Made by a program: the position numbers and the translations under genes. A model generated the notes under the pieces. That model worked only from the letters and a program-made list of their open reading frames with translations. It was not told where the DNA came from and made no database searches. A stretch of 64,000 nt of DNA, from NCBI GenBank assembly GCA_041946825.1, contig JBHGBD010000001.1, positions 186,001 to 250,000 of the forward strand. Reading direction: 5' to 3'. Shown here piece after piece: positions 44,861-54,185 of the stretch (position 1 is the first letter of the stretch; every line of letters begins with the position of its first letter). Origin of the DNA: CAZTHM01 sp041946825. Lineage in GTDB: Bacteria > Acidobacteriota > Terriglobia > UBA7540.

Positions 44861-47287
44861 CTAAAACCGGAACAGGTACGAGACCTTGACGAAGAACTGA
44901 CGGGCGTCGTGGGTGAAGTAGCTGGTGCGGAAGACTTGTTCGCCCAGTGTGGTAGGAAGCAAGTCGAGGTTTTGCAGGTTGCCGTTGTAGCCGACGTAAA
45001 CCGCCGTCCAGGGATTGACAAGGTAGGTGAAGAGGAAATCGGCGTTGAAGTTCCTGGTGGTCTCGAGCGACGTGAACTGCGGGTTGGCCAACACGGTGCT
45101 GTACTGGAAGATGGTGCGGAAAGATAACTGCCTGTTGAACTGCCAATTCCATTTGGAACGGATGATGTGGTTGTTGTAAATGCTCGCGCCCTGCTGCCGG
45201 TCGTGGAGCACCTCGTACGTGTAGGAATTCTGGATGCGCAAGGCCTTGATGGGGAGGAAGGTCGCGCCCGCGCCGCCGCGGACCAGGTCAGCCAGAAAGG
45301 GTTCCTGGCCGGCGGGGGGGACGTAGTTGATGATGCTGCCGCGCGTGTACTGGCCGTTAAGGCCGAAGCGCGGGTCGACAGCGGTCTCGAAGTAGATTCC
45401 CGAGCGATGGTGCGAGTAGGTCCGGTTTTCTGAGAGAGCGCTGAAATCCCTTGGGCGCAGCATCTCCTGGTCGGCGATGTAGTAGGTTTCGATCAGGGTG
45501 GCTCCGGCCAACTCCCAGCTGACTCCCAGGTCGCTGTACATGTCGAGGCGGTTGCCCGCGTGGTCCCATATGGGATTGACGAAGATGTTGGGTCCCCAGG
45601 AAATGAGGTGCCGCCCTTCCGGCCGAAACCGGTAGGTGATGAAGTCGCCGATGCCGCGGATATCGGGACGGAGAGGGGGACGGGCGAAGTTGCGCCCGCC
45701 GTTCATGGGTCGTTCCACCGAACTCTCGGCAAGGAAGCCCGTCTGGCTGTCGAACCCCGGGCTGCGGTCGTTGAAGTCCATATCCATGTAGAACTGGCGG
45801 CCGTCGCGGCGCAGACGCACCTTGTAAGCCGGGCCAGCCTTGGAAGAGCCGTCCGCCAGCAGAGTCGAACTTGTGATCCCTTGCCCGGTCAGCAGCCAGT
45901 TGCGGCTGAGTTTGAAACGTGCATCCACGCCCCCCACACGGTTGAACCCGCCGTTCAATTCCCGGTCTGCAAAGATGCCCCCGATGGAAGATTGCCGGAA
46001 GAGATCGCGATTGATACGAACGATTCCCACTCCCGCGCGCTCGCCGGCCAGAGGGTCGGTGGGCGGGACCGCCTTGCCGGGGGCTTCATCGTCGGCGAGC
46101 AGCGCCCCAACTGCCCACGGACCTCGTTTGCCGGTCAGGCGGACCCCGAACTGCGGGTCGGCAATCCGGCGCGTGAAGTAGAGGTTGATGGGTGTGTCGA
46201 AGTAACTGGGATTCTCGAGGAAGAAAGGCCGCTTTTCCGGAAAGAACACCTCGAAGCGTCGGTTGATAGTGATTTGCGGCTCATCCGATTCCACCTGGCT
46301 GAAGTCCGGATTCACGGTGGCGTCCAGCGCGAAACTATCTTTCAGGACAAACTTGGCGTCCAGGCCGGCGGTGGCATCTGTGTTGTCCGTAACGAAATGC
46401 GGGTTTGTGGGGTCGCGGGTGTCGAGTGCCCGGTAGGAACGGAAGAATCCGTAGGGGATGAACTGCGTGTTGCGGCTGTGACTGATGCCTTTGATCCCTT
46501 TGAGGGTGGCGCCCTGGTTCAGGCGGCCTTCGATGCGTGTCGAGACCCACGGCCAAGTGGCGGATTCGTTGGTGCGCGGAATCCAGCGAATCAAAACAAT
46601 CCCCCAGTCCTGATCCGGGACGTTGGGGAATCGCAGGCTGCGAAAGGGGACGGCGACCCAAACTACAAACCCCCGGTCGGTCAGCTTACCGCGCGAATGC
46701 CAGACCGTGTCCCAGGAACGGTCGTATTGCTTCGGCTGGCCTTCGGTCCACGTTCCGTCCATCTGGAATCCCAAAGCATTGACCGTAAAGACGAAGGCGC
46801 GGCGGTGGTCGTGGTAAGTATCCAGAAACAGGTCGAGCCGTTCATCACCGTACAGGTCATCGCGGATGGTTTTGTGCGCCCGCATCTTGTGGGGTTCGGA
46901 GTCGAAGGCAACGAAGATGCAGTAGATGTTCTGGTCGTCGTAGCCCAAGTACGCGTCGGTGCGCTGCGTCGACGGCTGACCATCGCTCGGCAGGCGTTGG
47001 ATGAACCCCCCAACCTTCGCCAACCGCCCCTCCCAGGCACGGCTGGGCTTCATATCGAGGAAATCCTCCAGGGCGGGAGGCGTTTCCACGCGTGGGATCT
47101 CGAGAACCTGCTCGCCCTTGGTGAGGTCGGCTGCCCAGGCTGGAGGTGACGAAGTCAGAAAGATGAGTCCGAGCGCCGCCCAAATCGCGAAGTGCGAAAG
47201 GATCGTGAAGGGAGCCAAAGGCTTACGGGAACGGTTATCCGGCTGCCGACGGGACCCCGCCCGGAAGGATTTGATGCGACGATGCAT
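44861..47287 (-). CDS. DUF5916/CBM9-like outer-membrane-associated protein
   Basis: The 808-residue protein has a long basic leader and a signal peptide (residues about 30-52). A CBM9-like domain (about 60-260) includes DAYLGYDDQNIYCIFVAFDSEP and SWDTVWHSRGKLTDRGFVVWVAVPF. A DUF5916 beta-barrel region follows, with FFPEKRPFFLENPSYFDTPINLYFTRRIADP, and the end VKVSYLFRF gives the terminal Phe of outer-membrane barrels. The N-terminal domain probably binds sugars outside and the barrel anchors it. No partner genes are near. It matches a family common in Acidobacteria and Bacteroidetes. Confidence 0.85.
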   Translation of the reverse strand: MHRRIKSFRAGSRRQPDNRSRKPLAPFTILSHFAIWAALGLIFLTSSPPAWAADLTKGEQVLEIPRVETPPALEDFLDMKPSRAWEGRLAKVGGFIQRLPSDGQPSTQRTDAYLGYDDQNIYCIFVAFDSEPHKMRAHKTIRDDLYGDERLDLFLDTYHDHRRAFVFTVNALGFQMDGTWTEGQPKQYDRSWDTVWHSRGKLTDRGFVVWVAVPFRSLRFPNVPDQDWGIVLIRWIPRTNESATWPWVSTRIEGRLNQGATLKGIKGISHSRNTQFIPYGFFRSYRALDTRDPTNPHFVTDNTDATAGLDAKFVLKDSFALDATVNPDFSQVESDEPQITINRRFEVFFPEKRPFFLENPSYFDTPINLYFTRRIADPQFGVRLTGKRGPWAVGALLADDEAPGKAVPPTDPLAGERAGVGIVRINRDLFRQSSIGGIFADRELNGGFNRVGGVDARFKLSRNWLLTGQGITSSTLLADGSSKAGPAYKVRLRRDGRQFYMDMDFNDRSPGFDSQTGFLAESSVERPMNGGRNFARPPLRPDIRGIGDFITYRFRPEGRHLISWGPNIFVNPIWDHAGNRLDMYSDLGVSWELAGATLIETYYIADQEMLRPRDFSALSENRTYSHHRSGIYFETAVDPRFGLNGQYTRGSIINYVPPAGQEPFLADLVRGGAGATFLPIKALRIQNSYTYEVLHDRQQGASIYNNHIIRSKWNWQFNRQLSFRTIFQYSTVLANPQFTSLETTRNFNADFLFTYLVNPWTAVYVGYNGNLQNLDLLPTTLGEQVFRTSYFTHDARQFFVKVSYLFRF

Positions 47288-47410
47288 CGGCGCAGCAGTT
47301 TACCATGCATGGACGGAGTTTAGGTTGATCGGAGAAGGGAGCGCCTGTTCCGAGAGGCATCGAGCCATGAACCTTGAGGGCGAAATTCTGGCTTCCAGAT
47401 CTCCTTTGGC

Positions 47411-48550
47411 TCAGATTTTAGCGAGGGCCTGCTCAAGGTCGGCGAGGATGTCCTCCACGTCCTCGACACCCACCGAGATCCGGACCAAGCCATCGGTAAT
47501 GCCGATACGCTGGCGGTCTTCAGGGGGGACGCTGGCGTGGGTCATGGTCGCGGGGTGGGAGATGAGGGTCTCGACCCCGCCCAGGCTCTCGGCCAGGGAG
47601 CACAGGCGGACTGACTTCAGGATGGTGCGGGCTTTTTCCAGCGAACCGGTTTCGAAAGCCAACATTCCTCCGAAGCCGGTCATCTGCCTCTTGGCCAAGT
47701 CATGCTGCGGGTGGCTTGGGAGGCCGGGGTAGAAAACCTTCTTCACCTTAGGGTGGGCTTCAAGGCGCAGCGCCACCGCCAGGCCGTTGGAGTTATGCCG
47801 CTCCATCCGAAGCGCCAGAGTTTTAACCCCGCGCAGGACAAGCCAACAGTCAAATGGTCCGAGAATCGCTCCAGCGGCATTCTGGAGGAACTTCAAGCGC
47901 TCGGCTAGCGTCGGGTCGTTCAGGATAACGGCCCCACCGACCCCGTCGCTGTGGCCATTCAAATATTTCGTCGTACTGTGAATAACGACGTCGGCGCCCA
48001 ATTCCAATGGCCGCTGGAAGTATGGACTTGTAAAGGTGTTATCAACTGCCAAGATAACATTCCGCTCATGGGCCAGCTTTGCTGCTGCGGCGATGTCCGT
48101 GATTTCCATGACCGGATTTGTGGGTGTCTCGACGAAGAGGATCCGGGTATTGGGCTGAAAGGCCCTTGCAACGTCGTCCAGACGCCCCGTGTCGGCATAA
48201 GAGAACTCCAGTCCGAAAGCTTTCAACACCTTCTCGAAAAGCCGGAATGATCCGCCGTAGAGATTGTGCCCCGCCACGACGTGGTCCCCGGCCCTCAGAA
48301 CGGTCATGAGGGCGTTGATGGCTGCCATCCCGGAAGCAAACGCGAAGCAGAATTGCCCCCCCTCCAGAGCCCCAAGGTTTTTTTCCAGTGCGGCGCGAGT
48401 GGGGTTTGAGGTGCGCGCGTACTCATAGCCTTTGTGTTTTCCGATCTCCTCCTGGACGAAGGTTGAGGTCTGGTAGATCGGAACGATGATTGCTCCCGTG
48501 GCAGGATCAGGTTCTTGTCCGATGTGAATGGCGTCGGTAGAGAATCCCAT
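47411..48550 (-). CDS. Cystathionine gamma-synthase/lyase-type PLP enzyme
   Basis: The 379-residue protein is of the Cys/Met metabolism PLP family. It has YEYARTSNPTRAALEKNLGALEGG near residue 42, GHNLYGGSFRLFEKVLKAFG, VDNTFTSPYFQRPLELGADVVIHSTTKYLNGH with the PLP Lys, and SLGGVETLISHPATMTHASVP. Gamma-synthase, gamma-lyase and O-acetylhomoserine sulfhydrylase are hard to separate; the STTKYLNGHSDGVGGA motif is typical of cystathionine synthase/lyase. It stands alone. The upstream region was examined for a SAM-type riboswitch and none was recognised. Confidence 0.88.
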   Translation of the reverse strand: MGFSTDAIHIGQEPDPATGAIIVPIYQTSTFVQEEIGKHKGYEYARTSNPTRAALEKNLGALEGGQFCFAFASGMAAINALMTVLRAGDHVVAGHNLYGGSFRLFEKVLKAFGLEFSYADTGRLDDVARAFQPNTRILFVETPTNPVMEITDIAAAAKLAHERNVILAVDNTFTSPYFQRPLELGADVVIHSTTKYLNGHSDGVGGAVILNDPTLAERLKFLQNAAGAILGPFDCWLVLRGVKTLALRMERHNSNGLAVALRLEAHPKVKKVFYPGLPSHPQHDLAKRQMTGFGGMLAFETGSLEKARTILKSVRLCSLAESLGGVETLISHPATMTHASVPPEDRQRIGITDGLVRISVGVEDVEDILADLEQALAKI

Positions 48551-48755
48551 GGTACCTTTCCGGGCCCACTGCGGCGGCTGTCGGGGAAGTGCAAAATGCC
48601 CCTCGTTCTGGGACTATCTGTCCTGCCCTCGCCTCGCAGGCAGCCCTGGTCGTCAAGACAACATCATAGCAGCCGGGAAGTTAGCGGACTCACGCGGGTA
48701 AGTCAATGGCGAGCAGCGCTCCCCTGTCCGAAGTCCTTCAAGCTGCGAGGCGCTT

Positions 48756-48764
48756 TGGTATAAT
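48756..48764 (+). promoter_or_regulatory. Extended -10 promoter upstream of a secreted protein gene
   Basis: TGGTATAAT combines a TG extension with a consensus TATAAT (48759-48764), about 78 bases before the ATG at 48842. No good -35 is visible, which suits an extended -10 promoter. Confidence 0.6.
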
Positions 48765-48841
48765 GTTGACTGGAGTAAGGTTCGCGGCAGGGGCAAAGTG
48801 AGGGTTAAGCGCCGCCCAAATCCTGACGGGGTATTCCGACC

Positions 48842-49231
48842 ATGGTTCAAAACATTCGGATCAAGTGGCTAGCGCTGGGATTGGTCTCATGCGTTGCCCT
48901 GCTGGCTTTACCGCCGACGACAAGGGGGGACTCGGTCGAACGCACGAGCGTTACGGTGTCGGTAAAAGATGCGGCGTCGGACCAACCGCTGCCCAACGCT
49001 CGCCTGACACTCATCTTCAAAGAACCGAGAAAACTCAAGCGCGATAAAGGGCATTCCTTCAGCGCCAAGACCAACCCCCAAGGGCGATACAAGTTTGTGC
49101 TCATACCTAAAGGAACGGTCCGCCTGGTTGTGACTGCGGAGCGCCACCAGTCCTTCGGGCAGGATTTCGAAATCGAAGAGGACAATCCGGTTCTCGAAGT
49201 CAAGCTGAAGAAGCCGCAGCCATTGCTGTAG
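48842..49231 (+). CDS. Secreted protein with carboxypeptidase-regulatory-like domain
   Basis: The 129-residue protein has a signal peptide (about residues 8-28, LALGLVSCVALLALPPTTRG), then a beta-sandwich repeat: VTVSVKDAASDQPLPNARLTLIF and KTNPQGRYKFVLIPKGTVRLVVTAERHQSF. This is the carboxypeptidase regulatory-like fold, common in surface proteins of Acidobacteria, usually as a spacer or ligand-binding unit. Here it stands alone. The start ATG fits the signal peptide. No neighbour suggests its partner. Confidence 0.75.
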   Translation: MVQNIRIKWLALGLVSCVALLALPPTTRGDSVERTSVTVSVKDAASDQPLPNARLTLIFKEPRKLKRDKGHSFSAKTNPQGRYKFVLIPKGTVRLVVTAERHQSFGQDFEIEEDNPVLEVKLKKPQPLL

Positions 49232-49632
49232 TTGCAGAACAAGCAGTCCTCGCGCCGGCTACCTTCCGGCAAATTTCCTTCCACCCCGTAACTTCTTCGA
49301 AGCAAGTGATGATTTTATTTTTCCTCCGACTCGTTCACTGAAGCCGTTCGATCATTCGCCAGCATTGATGACTCTTGCGTAAAGGGCGTGTTACAGAAAT
49401 GCTACAGATTGGTGCAAACAGTTAGAACGTGTTAAGAATTGGACTCTTATCTGAGAAGCGGGCGGGCTTTTCCACAAACTTTTCAACAGATGTGTTGAAA
49501 ACCTGTTCCACATTGAGAAAAATGCTTCGGTTGGCGCAAGGTTTCCGGGAGACAAATTCTCGAAAGAATTTGTGATCCGCCGAAAGCGGGCGGAAACTTC
49601 TTGCATCAGCGAGCTACTCGCTGTGTGATTTG
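49232..49632. other. AT-richer intergenic region with DnaA-box-like sites
   Basis: The stretch is less GC-rich than its surroundings and has no gene that looks real. Four sites resembling DnaA boxes are grouped at 49468-49512: TTTTCCACA (49468-49476), TTTTCAACA (49480-49488), TGTTGAAAA (49493-49501) and TGTTCCACA (49504-49512). The second and third form an inverted pair around a four-base spacer. Each differs from TTATCCACA by one or two bases. It could be an origin-like or DnaA-regulated site; dnaA is not in the window, so the match may be chance. Confidence 0.45.
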
Positions 49633-50652
49633 CTACTTGGGAGGCGGTTGCGCGCTCGACGGCGGGGGTTGGGGCGTCGATGCGGGCGCGGGAGGCGCCG
49701 CAAAGTATTGATCGTCCATCCAGATAGGATTCTTCTGGCGCAGATCGGCCAGTGCGGAGTCAATCTTTTGTTGCCGTAGTTTGTTTGCGATTTCTTGAGA
49801 GACATCTTTCTGTTCGAGTTCGCGCCGCGAAACAAGCTGCGCCATCACAAAAACCTGCGGGGTCTCCAACAGCTCCGAAATTTCCCCTTCTTTCATCTGG
49901 AAGACGGCTTTGTCAAGGTCCGCCAGCAGTTGTCCGCGGCGAACAGTACGAGGTTCGGCGTCGATCACGACGATGTTGGGTACGGAGAAGTCTTTGATCA
50001 CCTGGTTGGCATCGGTGCCCGAGGCAAGTGCCTTGCGAATGGCCTCGGCGCGCGTGCGGGCTTCGGCGATTGGGAGACCTGGCGCTTCGGCCGTAGCGCC
50101 TTCCGCCTTTTTACGGATAACCACTTGCCGGACCTTTGCTTCTTCGAACTCGGTTGGATGTTCGGAAAAATACTTGCTTGTATCTTCCGGAGTCACAGCG
50201 GCTTGGCGTGACAATACTTCGTACTCCGCCTGGGCCAGCATCTGCATTCGCTGCAACGCCAACTGGCGTTGAAACTCCGGAGTTGAGTCCAAGTGTTGAC
50301 TCAGCGCTTGATCCGACAGGATCAGCATCATGGCGTATTGCTCGCCGAAGTTCCGTTTGCCTTGCCGGGCAACGGTCTGCTGCACTTGGGCATTAAGCCG
50401 GCTGAGCAGAGAATCGAGCTCCGCCTGGGTGACTTCCTTCCCACCTACACGCAGAACAACCTTCCCACTTGACGCCTGCGGCGCGGAGGTGAGAGCGGAA
50501 GTTTCCGACGCGCTTGTGGCGGGTTTTGACGCTGGAGCCGGCGCGGACGGTGCCGGCGCGGTTTGCTGAGCGAAAGCCGTAAGAGTGAAGAAACCAATCA
50601 GGATGATTGCCTTTGCCGCCGCGATTGTTGTTTGAATACGCGTTCTGTTCAT
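49633..50652 (-). CDS. Parvulin-type peptidyl-prolyl isomerase (SurA/PpiC-like), exported
   Basis: The 339-residue protein has a signal peptide (AKAIILIGFFTLTAFAQQ), then a low-complexity Ala/Pro/Ser linker and a SurA N-terminal-like domain with VTQAELDSLLSRLNAQVQQTVARQGKRNFGEQYAMMLILSDQALSQHLD. A PpiC-type domain starts KVRQVVIRK and includes GEISELLETPQVFVMAQLVSRRE. It is a periplasmic folding helper, probably for outer-membrane proteins. The C-terminus is proline rich. The ATG at 50652 follows an AGAGGGCGGG stretch; another in-frame ATG lies at 50694. It is divergent from uvrB. Confidence 0.82.
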   Translation of the reverse strand: MNRTRIQTTIAAAKAIILIGFFTLTAFAQQTAPAPSAPAPASKPATSASETSALTSAPQASSGKVVLRVGGKEVTQAELDSLLSRLNAQVQQTVARQGKRNFGEQYAMMLILSDQALSQHLDSTPEFQRQLALQRMQMLAQAEYEVLSRQAAVTPEDTSKYFSEHPTEFEEAKVRQVVIRKKAEGATAEAPGLPIAEARTRAEAIRKALASGTDANQVIKDFSVPNIVVIDAEPRTVRRGQLLADLDKAVFQMKEGEISELLETPQVFVMAQLVSRRELEQKDVSQEIANKLRQQKIDSALADLRQKNPIWMDDQYFAAPPAPASTPQPPPSSAQPPPK

Positions 50653-50797
50653 CTTGCCCGCCCTCTCTCGATATTTCGACTCCTGGACAAACATGTAATT
50701 CTAGCACGCATTGCTTGAGATCGGGATTTTCCCATGCCTCCCGGCTCGCGCGCTGGCTTTTCAATCGGAGGACGAGAGGTTCTTTGTGCGCGCAGGA

Positions 50798-50823
50798 TAT
50801 AATGTATGGTTTACTTTGCATAC
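50798..50823 (+). promoter_or_regulatory. uvrB promoter -10 with adjacent dyad (possible SOS operator)
   Basis: A perfect TATAAT (50798-50803) is followed directly by GTATG-N10-CATAC (50804-50823), a five-base inverted repeat with a ten-base spacer that overlaps the expected start of transcription. uvrB is often under LexA control, so this could be a LexA operator of an uncommon type. No -35 was recognised. Confidence 0.5.
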
Positions 50824-50843
50824 GTCGGGGCAAACTGAGCCTT

Positions 50844-52847
50844 ATGGACTTCAAACTCGTGTCCGATTATCAGCCGCGCGGTGACCAAGTCACAGCAATC
50901 GACGAGCTGATGCGCGGTGTCGAAGAAGGCGACAAGCACCAGGTGCTGCTGGGCGTAACGGGGTCCGGCAAGACCTTCACGATGGCCAAGGTCGCTCAGG
51001 CCGCCAACCGTCCCATGCTGGTGCTGGCGCACAACAAGACCCTGGCGGCGCAGCTCTACCACGAATTCCGCCACTTCTTCCCCCAAAACGCCGTCGAGTA
51101 TTTCGTCAGTTACTACGACTACTACCAGCCCGAGGCCTACATGCCCGCGAGTGATGTTTATATCGAGAAGGAAGCCACCATCAACGATGAGCTCGACAAG
51201 CTGCGGATGTCCGCGACACGCTCGCTTTTCGAGCGGCGGGATTGCCTGATTGTCGCGAGCGTGAGCTGCATTTACGGCCTGGGTTCGCCTGAAGCGTACT
51301 ACGGTATGCTGTTGTTGCTCGAAAAGGGCCAGAAAATCTCTCGGCAGGACATCCTCCGGCGGCTGGTCGAGATCCAGTACGAGCGCAACGACATGGATTT
51401 CCGCCGGGGAACGTTCCGCGTGCGCGGCGACGTGATGGAGGTTTTCCCCACTTACGAGGACAACGCTTATCGCATCGAGATGTGGGGCGACGAGATTGAG
51501 TCGCTCGCCCAGATCGACCCCTTGTTCGGCCAGGTCAAACAGTCACTGACGCGCCTGCCCATCTATCCCCGGACGCATTACGTCATGCCCGCCGACCGGC
51601 GGGAAGAAGCCATCGCGCACATCCTGAACGAACTCGAATGGTGGCGCGCCGAACTCGAAAAGCAAGGGAAGCTCGTCGAGGCTCAGCGGCTCCACCAGCG
51701 CACGATGTTCGACCTCGAAATGATGAAGGAGATGGGTTACTGCCACGGAATTGAAAACTACTCGCGGCACCTTTCGGGTCGCCTGCCGGGCGAACCTCCT
51801 CCGACGCTTCTTGACTATCTTCCGCAAGACGCGCTGATCTTCATCGACGAAAGTCATCAGACGGTGCCACAGCTTCGCGGAATGTTTAACGGCGATCGCT
51901 CCCGGAAATCTACGCTCGTGGATTATGGCTTTCGCCTCCCTTCGGCGCTCGACAATCGCCCGCTGACGTTTGAAGAATTCGAGCACCGCGTAGGACAGGT
52001 CATCTATGTTTCCGCAACCCCCGGACCCTACGAGCTGACAAAATCCGGCGGGCGTGTCATCGAACAAATCATTCGCCCCACCGGCCTGATCGACCCCGAG
52101 ACCGAAGTGCGCTCCACGCGCAATCAGATTGACGACCTGCTGGGGGAAATTCGAGCGCGGGCAAAGGCCGGCGAGAGAGTTCTTGTGACGACCCTCACAA
52201 AACGCATGGCGGAGGACCTGACCGAATACTACACGGAGGTGGGCGTGCGCTGCCGTTACTTGCACTCGGAGGTTGAAACGCTCGAGCGCGTCAAGATCCT
52301 GCGCGATTTGCGCAAGGGTGAATTCGACGTTCTCATCGGCATCAACCTGTTGCGCGAAGGACTCGATCTGCCGGAAGTTTCTCTCGTGGCTATACTCGAC
52401 GCGGACAAGGAGGGATTCCTGCGTTCAGCGGGTTCGCTGATCCAGACGATCGGCCGGGCGGCGCGCAATATTAACGGCAAAGCGCTCCTCTACGCTGACG
52501 TCATGACAGATTCGATTCGCCAGGCTCTGGCCGAGACTACGCGCCGCCGCGAAAAACAACGGCGCTTCAATGAGGAGAATGGGATCACTCCGCAGAGCAT
52601 CGTAAAACCCGTGGACATGACGCTGGCCGCCATTGTCGAGGCCGACTATGCGCCCCTGCCGGAAATCGAAGACGAAGCGCTGGCTTCACCCGACCAGCTT
52701 GAACAACTGATTTCAGGCCTCGAGAAGCAGATGCGCGAAGCTGCCAAGCAGTTCGAATTCGAAAAAGCCGCGCAATTGCGTGACCGCATCAAGTCGTTGA
52801 AAGAGAAAGAGAGTTCGGTTCGCGGGACAGAGACAGCAAACTCCTGA
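50844..52847 (+). CDS. uvrB: Excinuclease ABC subunit B
   Basis: The 667-residue protein starts MDFKLVSDYQPRGDQVTAID. It has Walker A (LLGVTGSGKTFTMAK), the beta-hairpin that clamps DNA (VSYYDYYQPEAYMP), the DEAD-like DESHQT box, later helicase motifs (INLLREGLDLPEVSLVAILDADKEGF and QTIGRAARN), and a C-terminal UVR domain (about 620-655). It locates damage with UvrA and recruits UvrC in nucleotide excision repair. The ATG at 50844 matches the family start; an earlier frame to 50607 overlaps the PpiC gene and is unlikely to be used. Confidence 0.95.
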   Translation: MDFKLVSDYQPRGDQVTAIDELMRGVEEGDKHQVLLGVTGSGKTFTMAKVAQAANRPMLVLAHNKTLAAQLYHEFRHFFPQNAVEYFVSYYDYYQPEAYMPASDVYIEKEATINDELDKLRMSATRSLFERRDCLIVASVSCIYGLGSPEAYYGMLLLLEKGQKISRQDILRRLVEIQYERNDMDFRRGTFRVRGDVMEVFPTYEDNAYRIEMWGDEIESLAQIDPLFGQVKQSLTRLPIYPRTHYVMPADRREEAIAHILNELEWWRAELEKQGKLVEAQRLHQRTMFDLEMMKEMGYCHGIENYSRHLSGRLPGEPPPTLLDYLPQDALIFIDESHQTVPQLRGMFNGDRSRKSTLVDYGFRLPSALDNRPLTFEEFEHRVGQVIYVSATPGPYELTKSGGRVIEQIIRPTGLIDPETEVRSTRNQIDDLLGEIRARAKAGERVLVTTLTKRMAEDLTEYYTEVGVRCRYLHSEVETLERVKILRDLRKGEFDVLIGINLLREGLDLPEVSLVAILDADKEGFLRSAGSLIQTIGRAARNINGKALLYADVMTDSIRQALAETTRRREKQRRFNEENGITPQSIVKPVDMTLAAIVEADYAPLPEIEDEALASPDQLEQLISGLEKQMREAAKQFEFEKAAQLRDRIKSLKEKESSVRGTETANS

Positions 52848-52934
52848 AACGCCACGCAAGTCGGGGTAAAATACCCCTTCGAATTTCAGGCTTGTATACC
52901 TTAAGAAACTTTGATGGGAGCTGAGGAGGGAAAT

Positions 52935-54185
52935 GTGTCTTACTCGCATGGCAAGCTGGGACGGGTGCTTCTGGCGATCTGGGTCATGCTCACCGTGTCG
53001 GCGGTTTTAGGCCGGGCGCAGACGTATGATCTGCTCCTCAAGGGCGGGCATGTCATCGACCCGGCCAACAAAGTGGACGCGGTCCGCGATGTCGGCGTGA
53101 CGGGCGACAAGATCGCGCGCGTCGCCGAGAACATTCCGACTGCCGAGGCTAAGAAGGTGGTGGACGTTTCGGGCTACTACGTCACGCCGGGCCTCGTGGA
53201 CATTCACAGCCATGTCTTCGTGGAAGACCCGGGCGGCTGGGGCATCTACCCGGACCTCAGCACTTTTCCCTACGGTGTGACAACGGTGGTGGATGCGGGC
53301 TCCTCGGGGTGGAAGAATTTCGAGGTCTTTAAGGCGCGCGTCATTGACAAGTCGAAGGTCCGCGTGCTGGCCTTCCTCAACATCGTGGGCGTTGGCATGG
53401 ATCCCGTCGGCGAGCAGAGCATACTGGAGATGGACGCGCGACCCACGGCGGAGATGATCAAGAAGTTTCCACAAATTCTCGTAGGCGTGAAGGCCGCCCA
53501 CTATCGCGGGCCCGAATGGGAAGGCGTTGACCGCGCCTTCGAGGCGGGGAATCTGGCGAATGTTCCCGTGATGGTGGACTTTCAGCCCCAACCCACACGC
53601 ACGTATGCCGATTTGCTTCTCAAGCATATGCGCCCCGGGGATCTTCACACCCACATGTATGCCCAGCACATTCCCCTCCTCGACGAAAACGGTCGAGTGA
53701 ATGACTACGTCCGTGAGGCGCGCAAGCGCGGCGTGCTGTTCGACCTCGGCCACGGCGCGGGGAGTTTCTGGTTTCGCATTGCCGCTCCTGCCACGCAACA
53801 GGGTTTCTGGCCGGATTCAATCTCGACCGACCTTCACCAGCACAGCTATCTGATCCCGCAGGCGAACATGGTGAATTGCATGTCGAAGATTCTGAATCTC
53901 GGCATGCCGCTGGAAGAAGTCATCTACCGTTCCACAGTGACGCCCGCGCGCGAGATCAAGCGTCCGGAACTCGGGACGCTCACCGAAGGGGGCGTTGCCG
54001 ACATTGCCGTGCTGGAACTCAAGCAAGGAAAGTTCGGCTTTGTGGACAGCGGACACGCGCGCCACGACGGCACGCAAAAGCTCCGCTGCATGATGACGGT
54101 GCGGGCCGGCAAGATTGTGTGGGACGCCGAGGGCTGGAGCTGGCCGGACTGGCACAAGGCAGGCAAGTACAAGGTGATTGAGTAG
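52935..54185 (+). CDS. Exported amidohydrolase/deacetylase (dihydroorotase-like)
   Basis: The 416-residue protein has a signal peptide (VLLAIWVMLTVSAVLGRAQT), then an amidohydrolase with LLLKGGHVIDPANKVDAVRDVGVTGDKIARV, the metal motif TPGLVDIHSHVF, carbamylated-Lys-like VGVKAAHYRG and HTHMYAQHIPLLD, DLGHGAG, and DSISTDLHQHSY. It resembles the EF_0837-type deacetylases and is probably secreted. The start is GTG at 52935, because GAGGAGG lies six bases before it and the signal then begins cleanly; ATG at 52914 is also in frame. The next gene overlaps its stop by one base. Confidence 0.87.
   Translation: MSYSHGKLGRVLLAIWVMLTVSAVLGRAQTYDLLLKGGHVIDPANKVDAVRDVGVTGDKIARVAENIPTAEAKKVVDVSGYYVTPGLVDIHSHVFVEDPGGWGIYPDLSTFPYGVTTVVDAGSSGWKNFEVFKARVIDKSKVRVLAFLNIVGVGMDPVGEQSILEMDARPTAEMIKKFPQILVGVKAAHYRGPEWEGVDRAFEAGNLANVPVMVDFQPQPTRTYADLLLKHMRPGDLHTHMYAQHIPLLDENGRVNDYVREARKRGVLFDLGHGAGSFWFRIAAPATQQGFWPDSISTDLHQHSYLIPQANMVNCMSKILNLGMPLEEVIYRSTVTPAREIKRPELGTLTEGGVADIAVLELKQGKFGFVDSGHARHDGTQKLRCMMTVRAGKIVWDAEGWSWPDWHKAGKYKVIE

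Noticed and set aside
45560..47149. 529-residue forward open frame antisense to the DUF5916 gene
   Set aside because: It is the shadow of the real gene, with no signal peptide, domain or binding site, and its composition mirrors the codon structure on the other strand.
48551..48841. SAM or cobalamin riboswitch upstream of the cystathionine-synthase-type gene
   Set aside because: No conserved core of these riboswitches (for example a B12 box) could be found in the leader on the minus strand.
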